NCBI GenBank assembly: GCA_002353825.1
Contig: DEKJ01000028.1
Coordinates: forward strand, 91,791-155,790
Length of the DNA: 64,000 nt
From: Prevotella sp. UBA2725
GTDB lineage: Bacteria > Bacteroidota > Bacteroidia > Bacteroidales > Bacteroidaceae
Direction of reading: 5' to 3'
The first letter of the stretch is position 1, and the number at the start of each line of letters is the position of its first letter. The position numbers were made by a program, and so were the translations under genes. The notes beneath the pieces are model-generated. The model searched no databases, was not told the origin of the DNA, and worked only from the letters and a program-made list of their open reading frames with translations. This document shows, piece after piece, positions 8,656 to 15,825 of the stretch.

Positions 8656-9063
8656 ATGAAAAAGACCATTCTGATTATGGGTGCACTTGCCCTGTTGACA
8701 GCCTGCCAGCCGTCAGAGGATGAGAAGGCAGCGCCACTGATGAACAAGATAGACTCGCTCTACAAGGCGAAGAACTATCAAGCCACCCTCAATGCCATCA
8801 CTGAGCTGCGCACCCAGCATCCCAAAGCCATCGAGAGCCGGGAGAAGGCGCTGAAGATCTGGCAGGAGGCCTCACTTAAGATGACGCAAGACGACATCGG
8901 GCGCACTGACTCTGCCCTGCAGGCTACTATTCAGCAGTGCAACGCAGAGAGGAACCTCTATAAGAAGAATATGCTTCGTGTCAAACGCGACTCTTTGCAG
9001 ACACGTTATCAGGCGCTCGTAGGCACCGTCCTCGTCATTCACCGCAAGCAGGCGGAAAAATAA
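8656..9063 (+). CDS. Small lipoprotein of unknown function
   Basis: The 135-residue protein starts with a lipoprotein signal (lipobox LLTAC, Cys at 16). The rest is helical and charged, and the segment NYQATLNAITELRTQHP resembles one tetratricopeptide-like helix pair. The C-terminal half (QQCNAERNLYKKNMLRVK) looks like a coiled coil. I do not recognise a named family. It stands alone between putA and the DUF1599 gene, whose own -7 element lies just downstream. It is probably an outer- or inner-membrane-anchored periplasmic protein. Confidence 0.75.
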   Translation: MKKTILIMGALALLTACQPSEDEKAAPLMNKIDSLYKAKNYQATLNAITELRTQHPKAIESREKALKIWQEASLKMTQDDIGRTDSALQATIQQCNAERNLYKKNMLRVKRDSLQTRYQALVGTVLVIHRKQAEK

Positions 9064-9098
9064 CCTGCTTTTTCTGCCATACACTCTTAAAAAATTAG

Positions 9099-9106
9099 TA
9101 ACTTTG
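9099..9106 (+). promoter_or_regulatory. -7 element before the DUF1599 gene
   Basis: TAACTTTG matches TAnnTTTG. Transcription should begin near 9112, which leaves the ATG at 9118 almost leaderless and favours the in-frame ATG at 9130. No matching -33 TTTG is seen. Confidence 0.55.
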
Positions 9107-9129
9107 CATGCAATAAGATGTATACCCTT

Positions 9130-9696
9130 ATGGCAGAACAAAATAAGCAGACGGAAAACACAGACCAGGAGTTCAAGGATATCATGGCTGAATGCCGCGA
9201 CATCTTTGCAAAGAAGCTTCACGACTATGGGGCTTCGTGGCGCATTCTCCGTCCTACATCACTTACCGACCAGCTCTTCATCAAAGCCAAGCGCATACGC
9301 GACTTGGAGACGGGAGTCAAGGCAATGGTCAATGAAGGTATCCGTCCTGAGTTTCTGGGACTGGTCAACTATGGCATCATCGGACTCATCCAGCTCTCCC
9401 ACCCCGCTGTCATCAAACCCGATATGACTCCGGATGAAGCGCTTAGTCTCTATGATGGTCTTGCCAAAGAGGCTTTTGAACTGATGCAGAAAAAAAACCA
9501 CGACTATGGCGAGGCGTGGCGCGACATGCGTGTAAGCAGCTACACCGATTTTATCCTTACAAAGATTGCCCGTATCAAGGAGCTCGAGGATCTTGACGGC
9601 AAAGCCATCATCTCGGAAGGCATCGACGCCAATCTGCTCGACATCATCAATTATTCAGTCTTTGGCGCTATTCGATTGAAAGAAGAACAGGCATAA
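9130..9696 (+). CDS. DUF1599 domain protein
   Basis: The 188-residue protein contains two copies of the DUF1599 motif. The first holds KKLHDYGASWRILRP and KAKRIRDLE, the second KKNHDYGEAWRDMRV and KIARIKELE. This internal duplication is typical of the Bacteroidetes members. As I recall, the family has been linked by comparative genomics to nucleotide modification, but no reaction is established here. An in-frame ATG at 9118 is possible, but the -7 element at 9099-9106 makes 9130 the better start. The BT_3928-like gene follows after 6 bp, so the two are probably cotranscribed. Confidence 0.85.
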   Translation: MAEQNKQTENTDQEFKDIMAECRDIFAKKLHDYGASWRILRPTSLTDQLFIKAKRIRDLETGVKAMVNEGIRPEFLGLVNYGIIGLIQLSHPAVIKPDMTPDEALSLYDGLAKEAFELMQKKNHDYGEAWRDMRVSSYTDFILTKIARIKELEDLDGKAIISEGIDANLLDIINYSVFGAIRLKEEQA

Positions 9697-9702
9697 TTAT
9701 TT

Positions 9703-11019
9703 ATGAAAACAGACAGCACACAGCATAACTTCGGAAAACTCAGGTCTGTCGCGTTGACCATTTTGGTGAACGTGTGCCGGTTCCTGTTAGGGGCCACTTT
9801 TGTCTTCTCTGGTTTTGTAAAGGCTGTAGATCCTATAGGCACTCAATATAAGATACAAGACTATCTCGGTGCTATCAGCTTGGAAGGCGTGTTCCCCGAC
9901 TGGGTGACATTAACGACCTCTGTGCTGCTCTCAGCCCTGGAATTCAGTCTTGGCGTGTTTATCTTACTCGCCATGCGCCGTCGGCTCGTGTCAAAGATCA
10001 TCGTGGTCTTCATGGCTGTGATGACACTTATCACGCTGTGGCTCGCTCTCTTCAACCCTGTAAAAGACTGTGGATGCTTCGGCGATGCCATCCATCTGAC
10101 AAACTTCCAGACGCTGATGAAGAATATCGTGCTGCTCGCTGCCTCGCTCGTCGTGGCCTGGCAACCGCTCCGCATGATCCGCTTCCTCTCGCGCTCTACC
10201 CAATGGATTGCCGCCAACTACACCATTCTCTTCGTGCTTCTGCTCAGTGCGCACTGCCTTTATCATCTGCCGCTCCTCGACTTCCGTCCATATCATATCG
10301 GCATGAACATCAAGAAAGGAATGGAGATTCCTAAAGGAGCCCCACAGCCCCAGTTTGAGACGACCTTCATCCTGCAGAAGAACGGAGTAAAGAAGGAGTT
10401 TACGCTCGACAACTATCCCGACTCGTCGTGGCAGTTTGTCGACTCGAAGACAGTACAGACAAAGGAAGGCTATGTGCCCCCCATCCACGACTTTTCTATC
10501 CAGAAACCCGATGGCGATGACATCACAGACAGTGTGCTCTCAGCCCGCGGATATGTATTTCTCCTCATCTCACCCCATCTCGAGCAGGCTGACGACTCCA
10601 ACTTCGGCGACATCGACCAGCTCTACGAGTACTGTCAGGAACAGAAGATTCCGTTCTATTGTCTCACAGCCTCTGGGGAGAAAGACATCAAACACTGGGA
10701 AGACATCACCGGTGCAGAATATCCTTTCTGTTTCACCGATGAGACGACACTGAAGACCATTATCCGCAGCAATCCGGGACTGTTGCTTCTGAAGAATGGT
10801 ACGATTATTCGCAAATGGAGTCACAACGATCTGCCAACGAGCACGAAACTGAACGCGCCGCTTTCGAAGCTCGACATCGGTGCACCGCCTAAGAAAGGCA
10901 TTGGAACCGTGCTTCTGCAAGTGGTGCTGTGGTTCTTTATTCCCCTCTTCCTTTTGGTCTTCGCCGACCGCACATGGGCGTGGACAAAACGAATCAAGGA
11001 GTTAAGAGTTAGGAGATAG
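9703..11019 (+). CDS. BT_3928-like membrane protein with DoxX/MauE-type domain
   Basis: The N-terminal ~190 residues hold four to five membrane segments resembling the DoxX/MauE fold, with FVFSGFVKAVDPIGTQYKI and the dicysteine segment DCGCFGDA. A soluble region of about 200 residues follows. Its later part (YVFLLIS, then IPFYCLTAS) looks like a degenerate thioredoxin-like fold without a CxxC. A last membrane helix (VVLWFFIPLFLLVF) ends the protein. A role in envelope redox or quinone chemistry is a family-based guess. The stop codon and last seven residues (KELRVRR) are encoded by the heptanucleotide repeat at 10997-11047, so the natural C-terminus may have been altered by the repeat. tpiA lies 102 bp downstream. 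Confidence 0.82.
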   Translation: MKTDSTQHNFGKLRSVALTILVNVCRFLLGATFVFSGFVKAVDPIGTQYKIQDYLGAISLEGVFPDWVTLTTSVLLSALEFSLGVFILLAMRRRLVSKIIVVFMAVMTLITLWLALFNPVKDCGCFGDAIHLTNFQTLMKNIVLLAASLVVAWQPLRMIRFLSRSTQWIAANYTILFVLLLSAHCLYHLPLLDFRPYHIGMNIKKGMEIPKGAPQPQFETTFILQKNGVKKEFTLDNYPDSSWQFVDSKTVQTKEGYVPPIHDFSIQKPDGDDITDSVLSARGYVFLLISPHLEQADDSNFGDIDQLYEYCQEQKIPFYCLTASGEKDIKHWEDITGAEYPFCFTDETTLKTIIRSNPGLLLLKNGTIIRKWSHNDLPTSTKLNAPLSKLDIGAPPKKGIGTVLLQVVLWFFIPLFLLVFADRTWAWTKRIKELRVRR

Positions 11020-11047
11020 GAGTTAAGAGTTAGGAGTTAGGAATTAA
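10997..11047 (+). repeat. Heptanucleotide array at a gene 3' end
   Basis: Degenerate 7-nt units (GGAGTTA, AGAGTTA) run from inside the last codons of the BT_3928-like gene into the spacer before tpiA. The 18-mer GGAGTTAAGAGTTAGGAG occurs twice with a 21-bp offset. Related arrays are at 20705-20738 and 58424-58449. Confidence 0.85.
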
Positions 11048-11121
11048 GTTGAAATAAAAAATAACAATTATAAAAAGACAAATTAGTAATTTGTAATTAA
11101 TCACTAGTAATTAATTAAACT

Positions 11122-11883
11122 ATGAGAAAGAAAATTGTAGCAGGCAACTGGAAAATGAACGAGAACCTGCAGGAGGGCGTTGCCCTGGCAAAGGAGATCA
11201 ACGAGACACTGAAGGCTGACAAGCCTAACTGTGGTGTTATCATCTGCACACCGTTCATCCACCTGGCAAGTGTTGCTCAGGTCATCGACCAGAACGTTGT
11301 AGCTCTCGGTGCTGAGAACTGCGCAGACAAGGAGAAGGGTGCTTACACAGGTGAGGTTTCTGCAGCTATGGTAAAGTCCACAGGTGCACAGTATGTCATC
11401 CTCGGTCACTCTGAGCGTCGCCAGTACTATCACGAGACAGCTGAGATCCTGAAGGAGAAGGTTCAGCTCGCTCTTGCCAACGGTCTGAAGGTTATCTTCT
11501 GCTGCGGTGAGACACTCGAGGAGCGCGAGGCTAACAAGCAGAACGAGGTCGTGAAGGCTGAGCTCGACGGCAGCGTCTTCAATCTCTCTGCTGAGGAGTG
11601 GAAGAACATCGTGCTGGCTTACGAGCCGATCTGGGCTATCGGTACCGGCAAGACCGCTACAGCTGACCAGGCTGAGGAGATGCTGGCTTACATCCGTTCT
11701 ATCGTTGCTGAGAAGTACGGCAAAGAGGCTGCTGAAGACACAACGATCCTCTATGGTGGCAGCTGCAAGCCCGGCAATGCTCCTGAGCTCTTCGCTAAGC
11801 CTGACATCGACGGTGGTCTCATCGGCGGCGCTTCTCTGAAGGCTGCTGACTTCAAGGGTATCATCGACGCTTGGAAGAAGTAA
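11122..11883 (+). CDS. tpiA: Triosephosphate isomerase
   Basis: The enzyme interconverts dihydroxyacetone phosphate and glyceraldehyde 3-phosphate in glycolysis. The 253-residue length is normal. Catalytic motifs are visible: the N-terminal GNWKMN lysine, the histidine in LGHSERR (about residues 93-99), the glutamate in YEPIWAIGTGKTA (near 170) and the phosphate loops LYGGSC and GGLIGGASL. Codon use is strongly biased (AAG for Lys, CTG/CTC for Leu, GCT for Ala) compared with its neighbours, as expected for a highly expressed gene. It is preceded by an AT-rich spacer and followed by paired hairpins. Confidence 0.98.
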   Translation: MRKKIVAGNWKMNENLQEGVALAKEINETLKADKPNCGVIICTPFIHLASVAQVIDQNVVALGAENCADKEKGAYTGEVSAAMVKSTGAQYVILGHSERRQYYHETAEILKEKVQLALANGLKVIFCCGETLEEREANKQNEVVKAELDGSVFNLSAEEWKNIVLAYEPIWAIGTGKTATADQAEEMLAYIRSIVAEKYGKEAAEDTTILYGGSCKPGNAPELFAKPDIDGGLIGGASLKAADFKGIIDAWKK

Positions 11884-11907
11884 TTACGGTTTAACCGCAC
11901 AACGTAG

Positions 11908-11958
11908 GGGCGGCCATAACGGCCGCCCTATTATAGGCGGTCAAATGAATGACCGCCT
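11908..11958 (+). terminator. Two adjacent hairpins after tpiA
   Basis: GGGCGGCC (11908-11915) pairs with GGCCGCCC (11921-11928), and AGGCGGTC (11935-11942) with GACCGCCT (11951-11958). Both are perfect 8-bp stems. There is no T-run, so they may be REP-like palindromes or transcript-protecting structures and not a classical terminator. Confidence 0.55.
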
Positions 11959-11994
11959 TATAATAACATTATTCAATCATCGTTTCACATTTCA

Positions 11995-12918
11995 ATGAAA
12001 AGGATCGTTTTTCTTTTATTGTCGTTCATAGGCCTCACCGCGACGGTGCAAGCCCAGACCTTCACGCAGCATCTATTGCAGCAAAAGCCGGGAAATGGAA
12101 AGATAACCATTTCGCAGAGCCATGACATTGATATGCTTGTCAATGGAAAGGATGCTCAAGAAGCAAGAGTAGCTTTGACGCAGACTGTAAAAGACAATAA
12201 TACTCCTAAGAAAACGATTATCGTCGATCAGACCAAGAAAACTGTTCAGAATAACAAGAAGACAGAGCAGATACAAAAGGCCGGACAAGTAAAAAGGACT
12301 GAACAGGCAAGAAAGACTGATCAAGTAAGAAAGATTGAACTTAACAAGGCTGAGCAAGCTGCAAGAGCCGCTCAGGAAGCCAAGGCTGACAGCATAGAGA
12401 AAGCCCGCGAGCGCTGGCGCCGGGAACAGGAAGAAAAAGCTGCAGCACAAAAGGCTGCCCAGGAGAAGGATAATGCTGTTGAGGAAGCCATTGCCCTCCA
12501 ACGACGGATAGCTGAGAAAAATGCAGCAGAGAAAGCGGCTGAAGCTAAACGTGCCGCAGAGAAAGCCGCTGCGGAGAAACGTGCAGAGGCTGCTGCTGAG
12601 GAAGAGTTCAACATCCCCACTGTCGACATGCGCAAGAAAGTGATGCGCGGAGCCCGCAAGGTGACGGGCTATCGTGTCCAGGCTTTCGCCGGTGGCAACA
12701 CACGTGCCGACAAAAACAAAGCACAACAGGCTGGCAACGCCATCAAGATGCGTTTCCCCGATCAGCCCATCTATGTACATTTCTATTCTCCACGTTGGAT
12801 CTGCCGCGTCGGCAACTACCGTTCGCTCGGTGAGGCGCGCCGAATGCTCAATGCTGTCAAGGCTATGGGTTATAAATCGGCTATCATCGTGAAAGGCAAG
12901 ATCACCGTCTTCGAATAG
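11995..12918 (+). CDS. SPOR-domain protein with long charged coiled-coil linker
   Basis: The 307-residue protein has a signal peptide ending near TVQAQ (about residue 21). A Lys/Glu/Ala-rich region from about 85 to 205 with repeated EKAAAE and KRAAEKA segments is probably a long helix or coiled coil. A C-terminal SPOR domain follows (about 222-300: TGYRVQAFAGGNTR to AIIVKG). SPOR domains bind denuded peptidoglycan glycan strands, so a periplasmic, cell-wall-bound role is likely. It lies between tpiA and folE on the same strand. Confidence 0.85.
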   Translation: MKRIVFLLLSFIGLTATVQAQTFTQHLLQQKPGNGKITISQSHDIDMLVNGKDAQEARVALTQTVKDNNTPKKTIIVDQTKKTVQNNKKTEQIQKAGQVKRTEQARKTDQVRKIELNKAEQAARAAQEAKADSIEKARERWRREQEEKAAAQKAAQEKDNAVEEAIALQRRIAEKNAAEKAAEAKRAAEKAAAEKRAEAAAEEEFNIPTVDMRKKVMRGARKVTGYRVQAFAGGNTRADKNKAQQAGNAIKMRFPDQPIYVHFYSPRWICRVGNYRSLGEARRMLNAVKAMGYKSAIIVKGKITVFE

Positions 12919-12922
12919 CCTT

Positions 12923-12964
12923 ATCACCCATCACTCATCACCAATCACTCATCACCAATTACCC
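12923..12964 (+). repeat. Heptanucleotide array, six units
   Basis: Six 7-nt units (ATCACCC, ATCACTC, ATCACCA, ATCACTC, ATCACCA, ATTACCC) start 4 bp after the SPOR gene stop codon. Confidence 0.85.
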
Positions 12965-12977
12965 CCCAAGTTCTGTG

Positions 12978-12997
12978 CGGTGGCGTTTACGCCACCG
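12978..12997 (+). promoter_or_regulatory. Hairpin element in the folE leader (copy 2 of 2)
   Basis: CGGTGGCG and CGCCACCG form a perfect 8-bp stem around TTTA. It is preceded by AGTTCTGTG and followed by ACC, exactly as at 978-997 before nadC. Two 7-nt units (AACATCC, AACACCC at 13004-13017) then lead to the folE ATG. Confidence 0.5.
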
Positions 12998-13020
12998 ACC
13001 CTTAACATCCAACACCCGAT

Positions 13021-13614
13021 ATGAATCCAGAGACAGAATTTCGCGACGGCCTCGACGAGCTCGCCGCACACTATAAAGCCATCCTTAATATCCTCGGCGA
13101 GGATCCAGACCGCGAGGGCCTGAAGAAGACCCCGATGCGCGTAGCGAAAGCCATGCAGATCCTCACGCGCGGCTACACGCAGGATCCGCACAAGGTCCTC
13201 ACCGATGCACTCTTCGAGGAGAAATACGACCAGATGGTCATCGTGAAAGATATCGACTTCTTCTCCATGTGTGAGCATCACATGCTGCCGTTCTATGGCA
13301 AGGCACACGTAGCTTATATCCCGAACGGTCACATCACGGGCCTGAGCAAGATCGCCCGTGTCATCGATATCTATTCGCACCGCCTGCAGGTACAGGAACG
13401 TCTGACAGAGCAGATCATGAACTGTATCAACGACACGCTGAAGCCCCAGGGCGTCATGGTTGTGCTCGAGGCCAAACACATGTGCATGCAGATGCGCGGT
13501 GTAGAGAAACAGAACAGCATCACCACGACGTCAGCCTACAGCGGCGTCTTTGAGTCGATGAAGGTCCGCGAAGAGTTCATGAGCCTCCTGCGCGGGGAAT
13601 CGAAGCGAATCTAA
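13021..13614 (+). CDS. folE: GTP cyclohydrolase I
   Basis: The enzyme converts GTP to 7,8-dihydroneopterin triphosphate, the first step of tetrahydrofolate synthesis. The 197-residue length is normal. The zinc and active-site residues are visible in SMCEHHMLPFYGKAHVAYIP (about residues 79-98) and in AKHMCMQMRGV near residue 155, with SHRLQVQERLT between. The start is the ATG after a short A/C-rich leader. It is on the same strand as the SPOR and exonuclease genes, with spacers filled by heptanucleotide arrays. Confidence 0.97.
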   Translation: MNPETEFRDGLDELAAHYKAILNILGEDPDREGLKKTPMRVAKAMQILTRGYTQDPHKVLTDALFEEKYDQMVIVKDIDFFSMCEHHMLPFYGKAHVAYIPNGHITGLSKIARVIDIYSHRLQVQERLTEQIMNCINDTLKPQGVMVVLEAKHMCMQMRGVEKQNSITTTSAYSGVFESMKVREEFMSLLRGESKRI

Positions 13615-13631
13615 AAAACAGAGTAGCCATT

Positions 13632-13665
13632 AACACCCATCACCCAACACCTAACACCCAACACC
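13632..13665 (+). repeat. Heptanucleotide array running into the exonuclease start codon
   Basis: Units AACACCC, ATCACCC, AACACCT, AACACCC, AACACCA fill the spacer. The last A of the fifth unit (13666) is the first base of the ATG. The leader is therefore almost free of G and T and should be unstructured. Confidence 0.85.
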
Positions 13666-14469
13666 ATGCTAAAATTCATCTCCTGGAATGTCAACGGCCT
13701 TCGTGCTTGTGTCAAACCCAAGATCGACGATGAAGGCAACGTCAAGAGCAAAGGCTTCGAGGCTTATTTCAAAGACCTCGATGCCGACTTCTTCTGTCTG
13801 CAAGAAACAAAGATGCAGGAAGGACAGCTCGACCTGCAGTTTGACGGATATAAATCATATTGGAACTATGCCGAGCGTAAAGGTTATAGCGGCACGGCTA
13901 TCTATACACGTCGTGAGCCACTGAGTGTCACCTACGGCTTAGGCATCGAGGAGCATGACCATGAAGGCCGTGTCATCACGATGGAGATGCCCGACTTCTT
14001 CCTCGTCTGCGTCTACACCCCCAACTCCCAAGAAGCGGAGACGAAAGGCGGCAAGCCTCGGCGCCTGCCTTACCGCATGCAGTGGGAGGATGCGTTCCGC
14101 GACTTTCTCCTGCAATTAGACAAGGAGAAGCCGGTCATTGTCTGCGGTGATATGAACGTGGCTCACGAAGAGATCGATATCAAGAACCCCAAAACGAACC
14201 ATCTCAGCGCCGGCTTCACCGATGAGGAGCGCGCCAAGATGACAGAACTGCTCTCTGCCGGTTTCACCGACTCGTTCCGCACGCTCCATCCCGACGATGT
14301 CACTTATTCGTGGTGGAGCTACCGTTTCCATTCTCGTGAGCGCAACACCGGTTGGCGTATCGACTATTTCCTCACCTCCAACCGCCTGCGCGACCGCATC
14401 GCTGAGGCATCGATCCACACGGAGATTTACGGCTCCGACCATTGTCCGATAGAGCTCGACCTGAAGTAA
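13666..14469 (+). CDS. Exodeoxyribonuclease III (ExoA/XthA family)
   Basis: This AP endonuclease/3'-5' exonuclease acts in base-excision DNA repair. At 267 residues it shows the expected endonuclease/exonuclease/phosphatase-fold motifs: ISWNVNGLRA (N-terminus), CLQETKMQ (about 45-52), YSGTAIYTR, CGDMNVAHEEIDI (about 160-172) and the C-terminal SDHCPIELDL. It is the last gene of the plus-strand run and is convergent with the GH28 gene, leaving only a 36-bp gap with no obvious terminator. Confidence 0.96.
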   Translation: MLKFISWNVNGLRACVKPKIDDEGNVKSKGFEAYFKDLDADFFCLQETKMQEGQLDLQFDGYKSYWNYAERKGYSGTAIYTRREPLSVTYGLGIEEHDHEGRVITMEMPDFFLVCVYTPNSQEAETKGGKPRRLPYRMQWEDAFRDFLLQLDKEKPVIVCGDMNVAHEEIDIKNPKTNHLSAGFTDEERAKMTELLSAGFTDSFRTLHPDDVTYSWWSYRFHSRERNTGWRIDYFLTSNRLRDRIAEASIHTEIYGSDHCPIELDLK

Positions 14470-14505
14470 TTCAGGCCGGTTCTTATGGTAAATCCTGTTC
14501 ACATA

Positions 14506-15810
14506 TCATTTGATCTTGACATTCTTCACTACGGCATGCTTGATAAGCTCCGGAGTGAAGATTTTTTGTTTGTCGTTGACCTCAATGTTCTCAAAGGTAA
14601 AGTCGCTGAGGTCATACTTGTCGCTTGACGCAATATTGAAGAAGTTGTCACTCGTCATCTTGATATTCTTCAGCGTGATGTTACGGCAGTAGGACCGTGA
14701 CATATCATCGCGCTTCATAGGCTTAAAGAACTGTGTCCAAGGTCTGACGACGACACCACTCTTCGTCTTCCCGGTGATATTCTCAACGGTTACATATTCA
14801 TACTGCTGCGGAGTGTCGGGCCGCATCTTGAGCCAAAGCACACGTGTCACATCATCCGCCGTGCAGTTGCGCATGATGATGTTACGGTCGTGCAGACTTT
14901 CTGAGCCGAGGGTGAGCATGGAGTGGACGGTACCATAATGGCAGTTCTGAACGAGCACGCGCTCTACCGGCCCATTGACAGCCATCGTGTCAGCATAAGT
15001 TCCTTTACCGCCTTTGAGCACTACGGCATCATCGTTGACATTCATGAAGCAGCCATTGACCAGAAAGTCATGACCTTTGTCGATATCGATGGCATCAGAG
15101 CTCGGCGCCTTGACATCCTTTGTCGAAGCATAGATGTAACAACTGAGGAAACGTACATGGTCACAGTTGTAAAGATGATTGTTCCAGAAAGGGCTATTGA
15201 CCTCTCTTACATCTTGAACTGTGACGTTGCTGGAGTTGCTGATATAGACGAGGCGGGGTCGCTGCGCCTCCTTGTTCGTACACTGCGGGTTCCACTGTCT
15301 GCGGATCCAAAACTCGTTCCAGTAGTTGTAGCCATTGCCATCAATAGTGCCCTTGCCCGTGATGGAGAAGCCATCGACATGGTCAGCATTGATGAGTGCA
15401 GAGAAATACTTGCAGGTCTCGCCCTCGATACGTGTCTCTACAATCTTGAAGTTGGCGATGCGGTCAGAGCCTCTGAGAATGGCGCCGTCCTGAAGATGCA
15501 GATGAGTACCCAGTTTAAAGAAAAGTGAGCCTGTGAGGAATGTTCCCGATGGGATGACCACTACTCCACCGCCTTCCTTGGCACAGCGGTCAATAACTGC
15601 TTGAATGGCTTCGGTCTGCAACAAGCTAGGGTCGTTCTTGACACCATAGTCGGTAATGACATACTGTTTGCCGAGCGAACCCACCGAAAGCTTCGTCGTG
15701 TCAGAGAACCATTTATCCATCTTCGTGCCATCAGGCCAGTTGTCGGCTGAAGCCAGACAGGGACAAAGAGAAAGAAATAAGAGTAATAAAGATGATGCTA
15801 ATTTATTCAT
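14506..15810 (-). CDS. GH28 polygalacturonase-family glycosidase
   Basis: The secreted protein of 434 residues (signal peptide ending near CLASA) has a right-handed beta-helix glycosidase pattern. GH28 landmarks are visible: GKGTIDGNGYNYW, SSDAIDIDKG and VNDDAVVLKGGKG, which carry the catalytic aspartates, then VHSMLTLGSES and RVLWLKMRP in the places of the usual GHG and RIK motifs. The GHG histidine position reads VHS here. With its neighbours it probably removes galacturonic acid from rhamnogalacturonan fragments. It is the last gene of the five-gene operon that starts at the PL11 gene (22415-24490), and the gap to the preceding gene is 15 bp. Confidence 0.9.
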   Translation of the reverse strand: MNKLASSLLLLFLSLCPCLASADNWPDGTKMDKWFSDTTKLSVGSLGKQYVITDYGVKNDPSLLQTEAIQAVIDRCAKEGGGVVVIPSGTFLTGSLFFKLGTHLHLQDGAILRGSDRIANFKIVETRIEGETCKYFSALINADHVDGFSITGKGTIDGNGYNYWNEFWIRRQWNPQCTNKEAQRPRLVYISNSSNVTVQDVREVNSPFWNNHLYNCDHVRFLSCYIYASTKDVKAPSSDAIDIDKGHDFLVNGCFMNVNDDAVVLKGGKGTYADTMAVNGPVERVLVQNCHYGTVHSMLTLGSESLHDRNIIMRNCTADDVTRVLWLKMRPDTPQQYEYVTVENITGKTKSGVVVRPWTQFFKPMKRDDMSRSYCRNITLKNIKMTSDNFFNIASSDKYDLSDFTFENIEVNDKQKIFTPELIKHAVVKNVKIK

Positions 15811-15825
15811 AAGATATATCGTATT

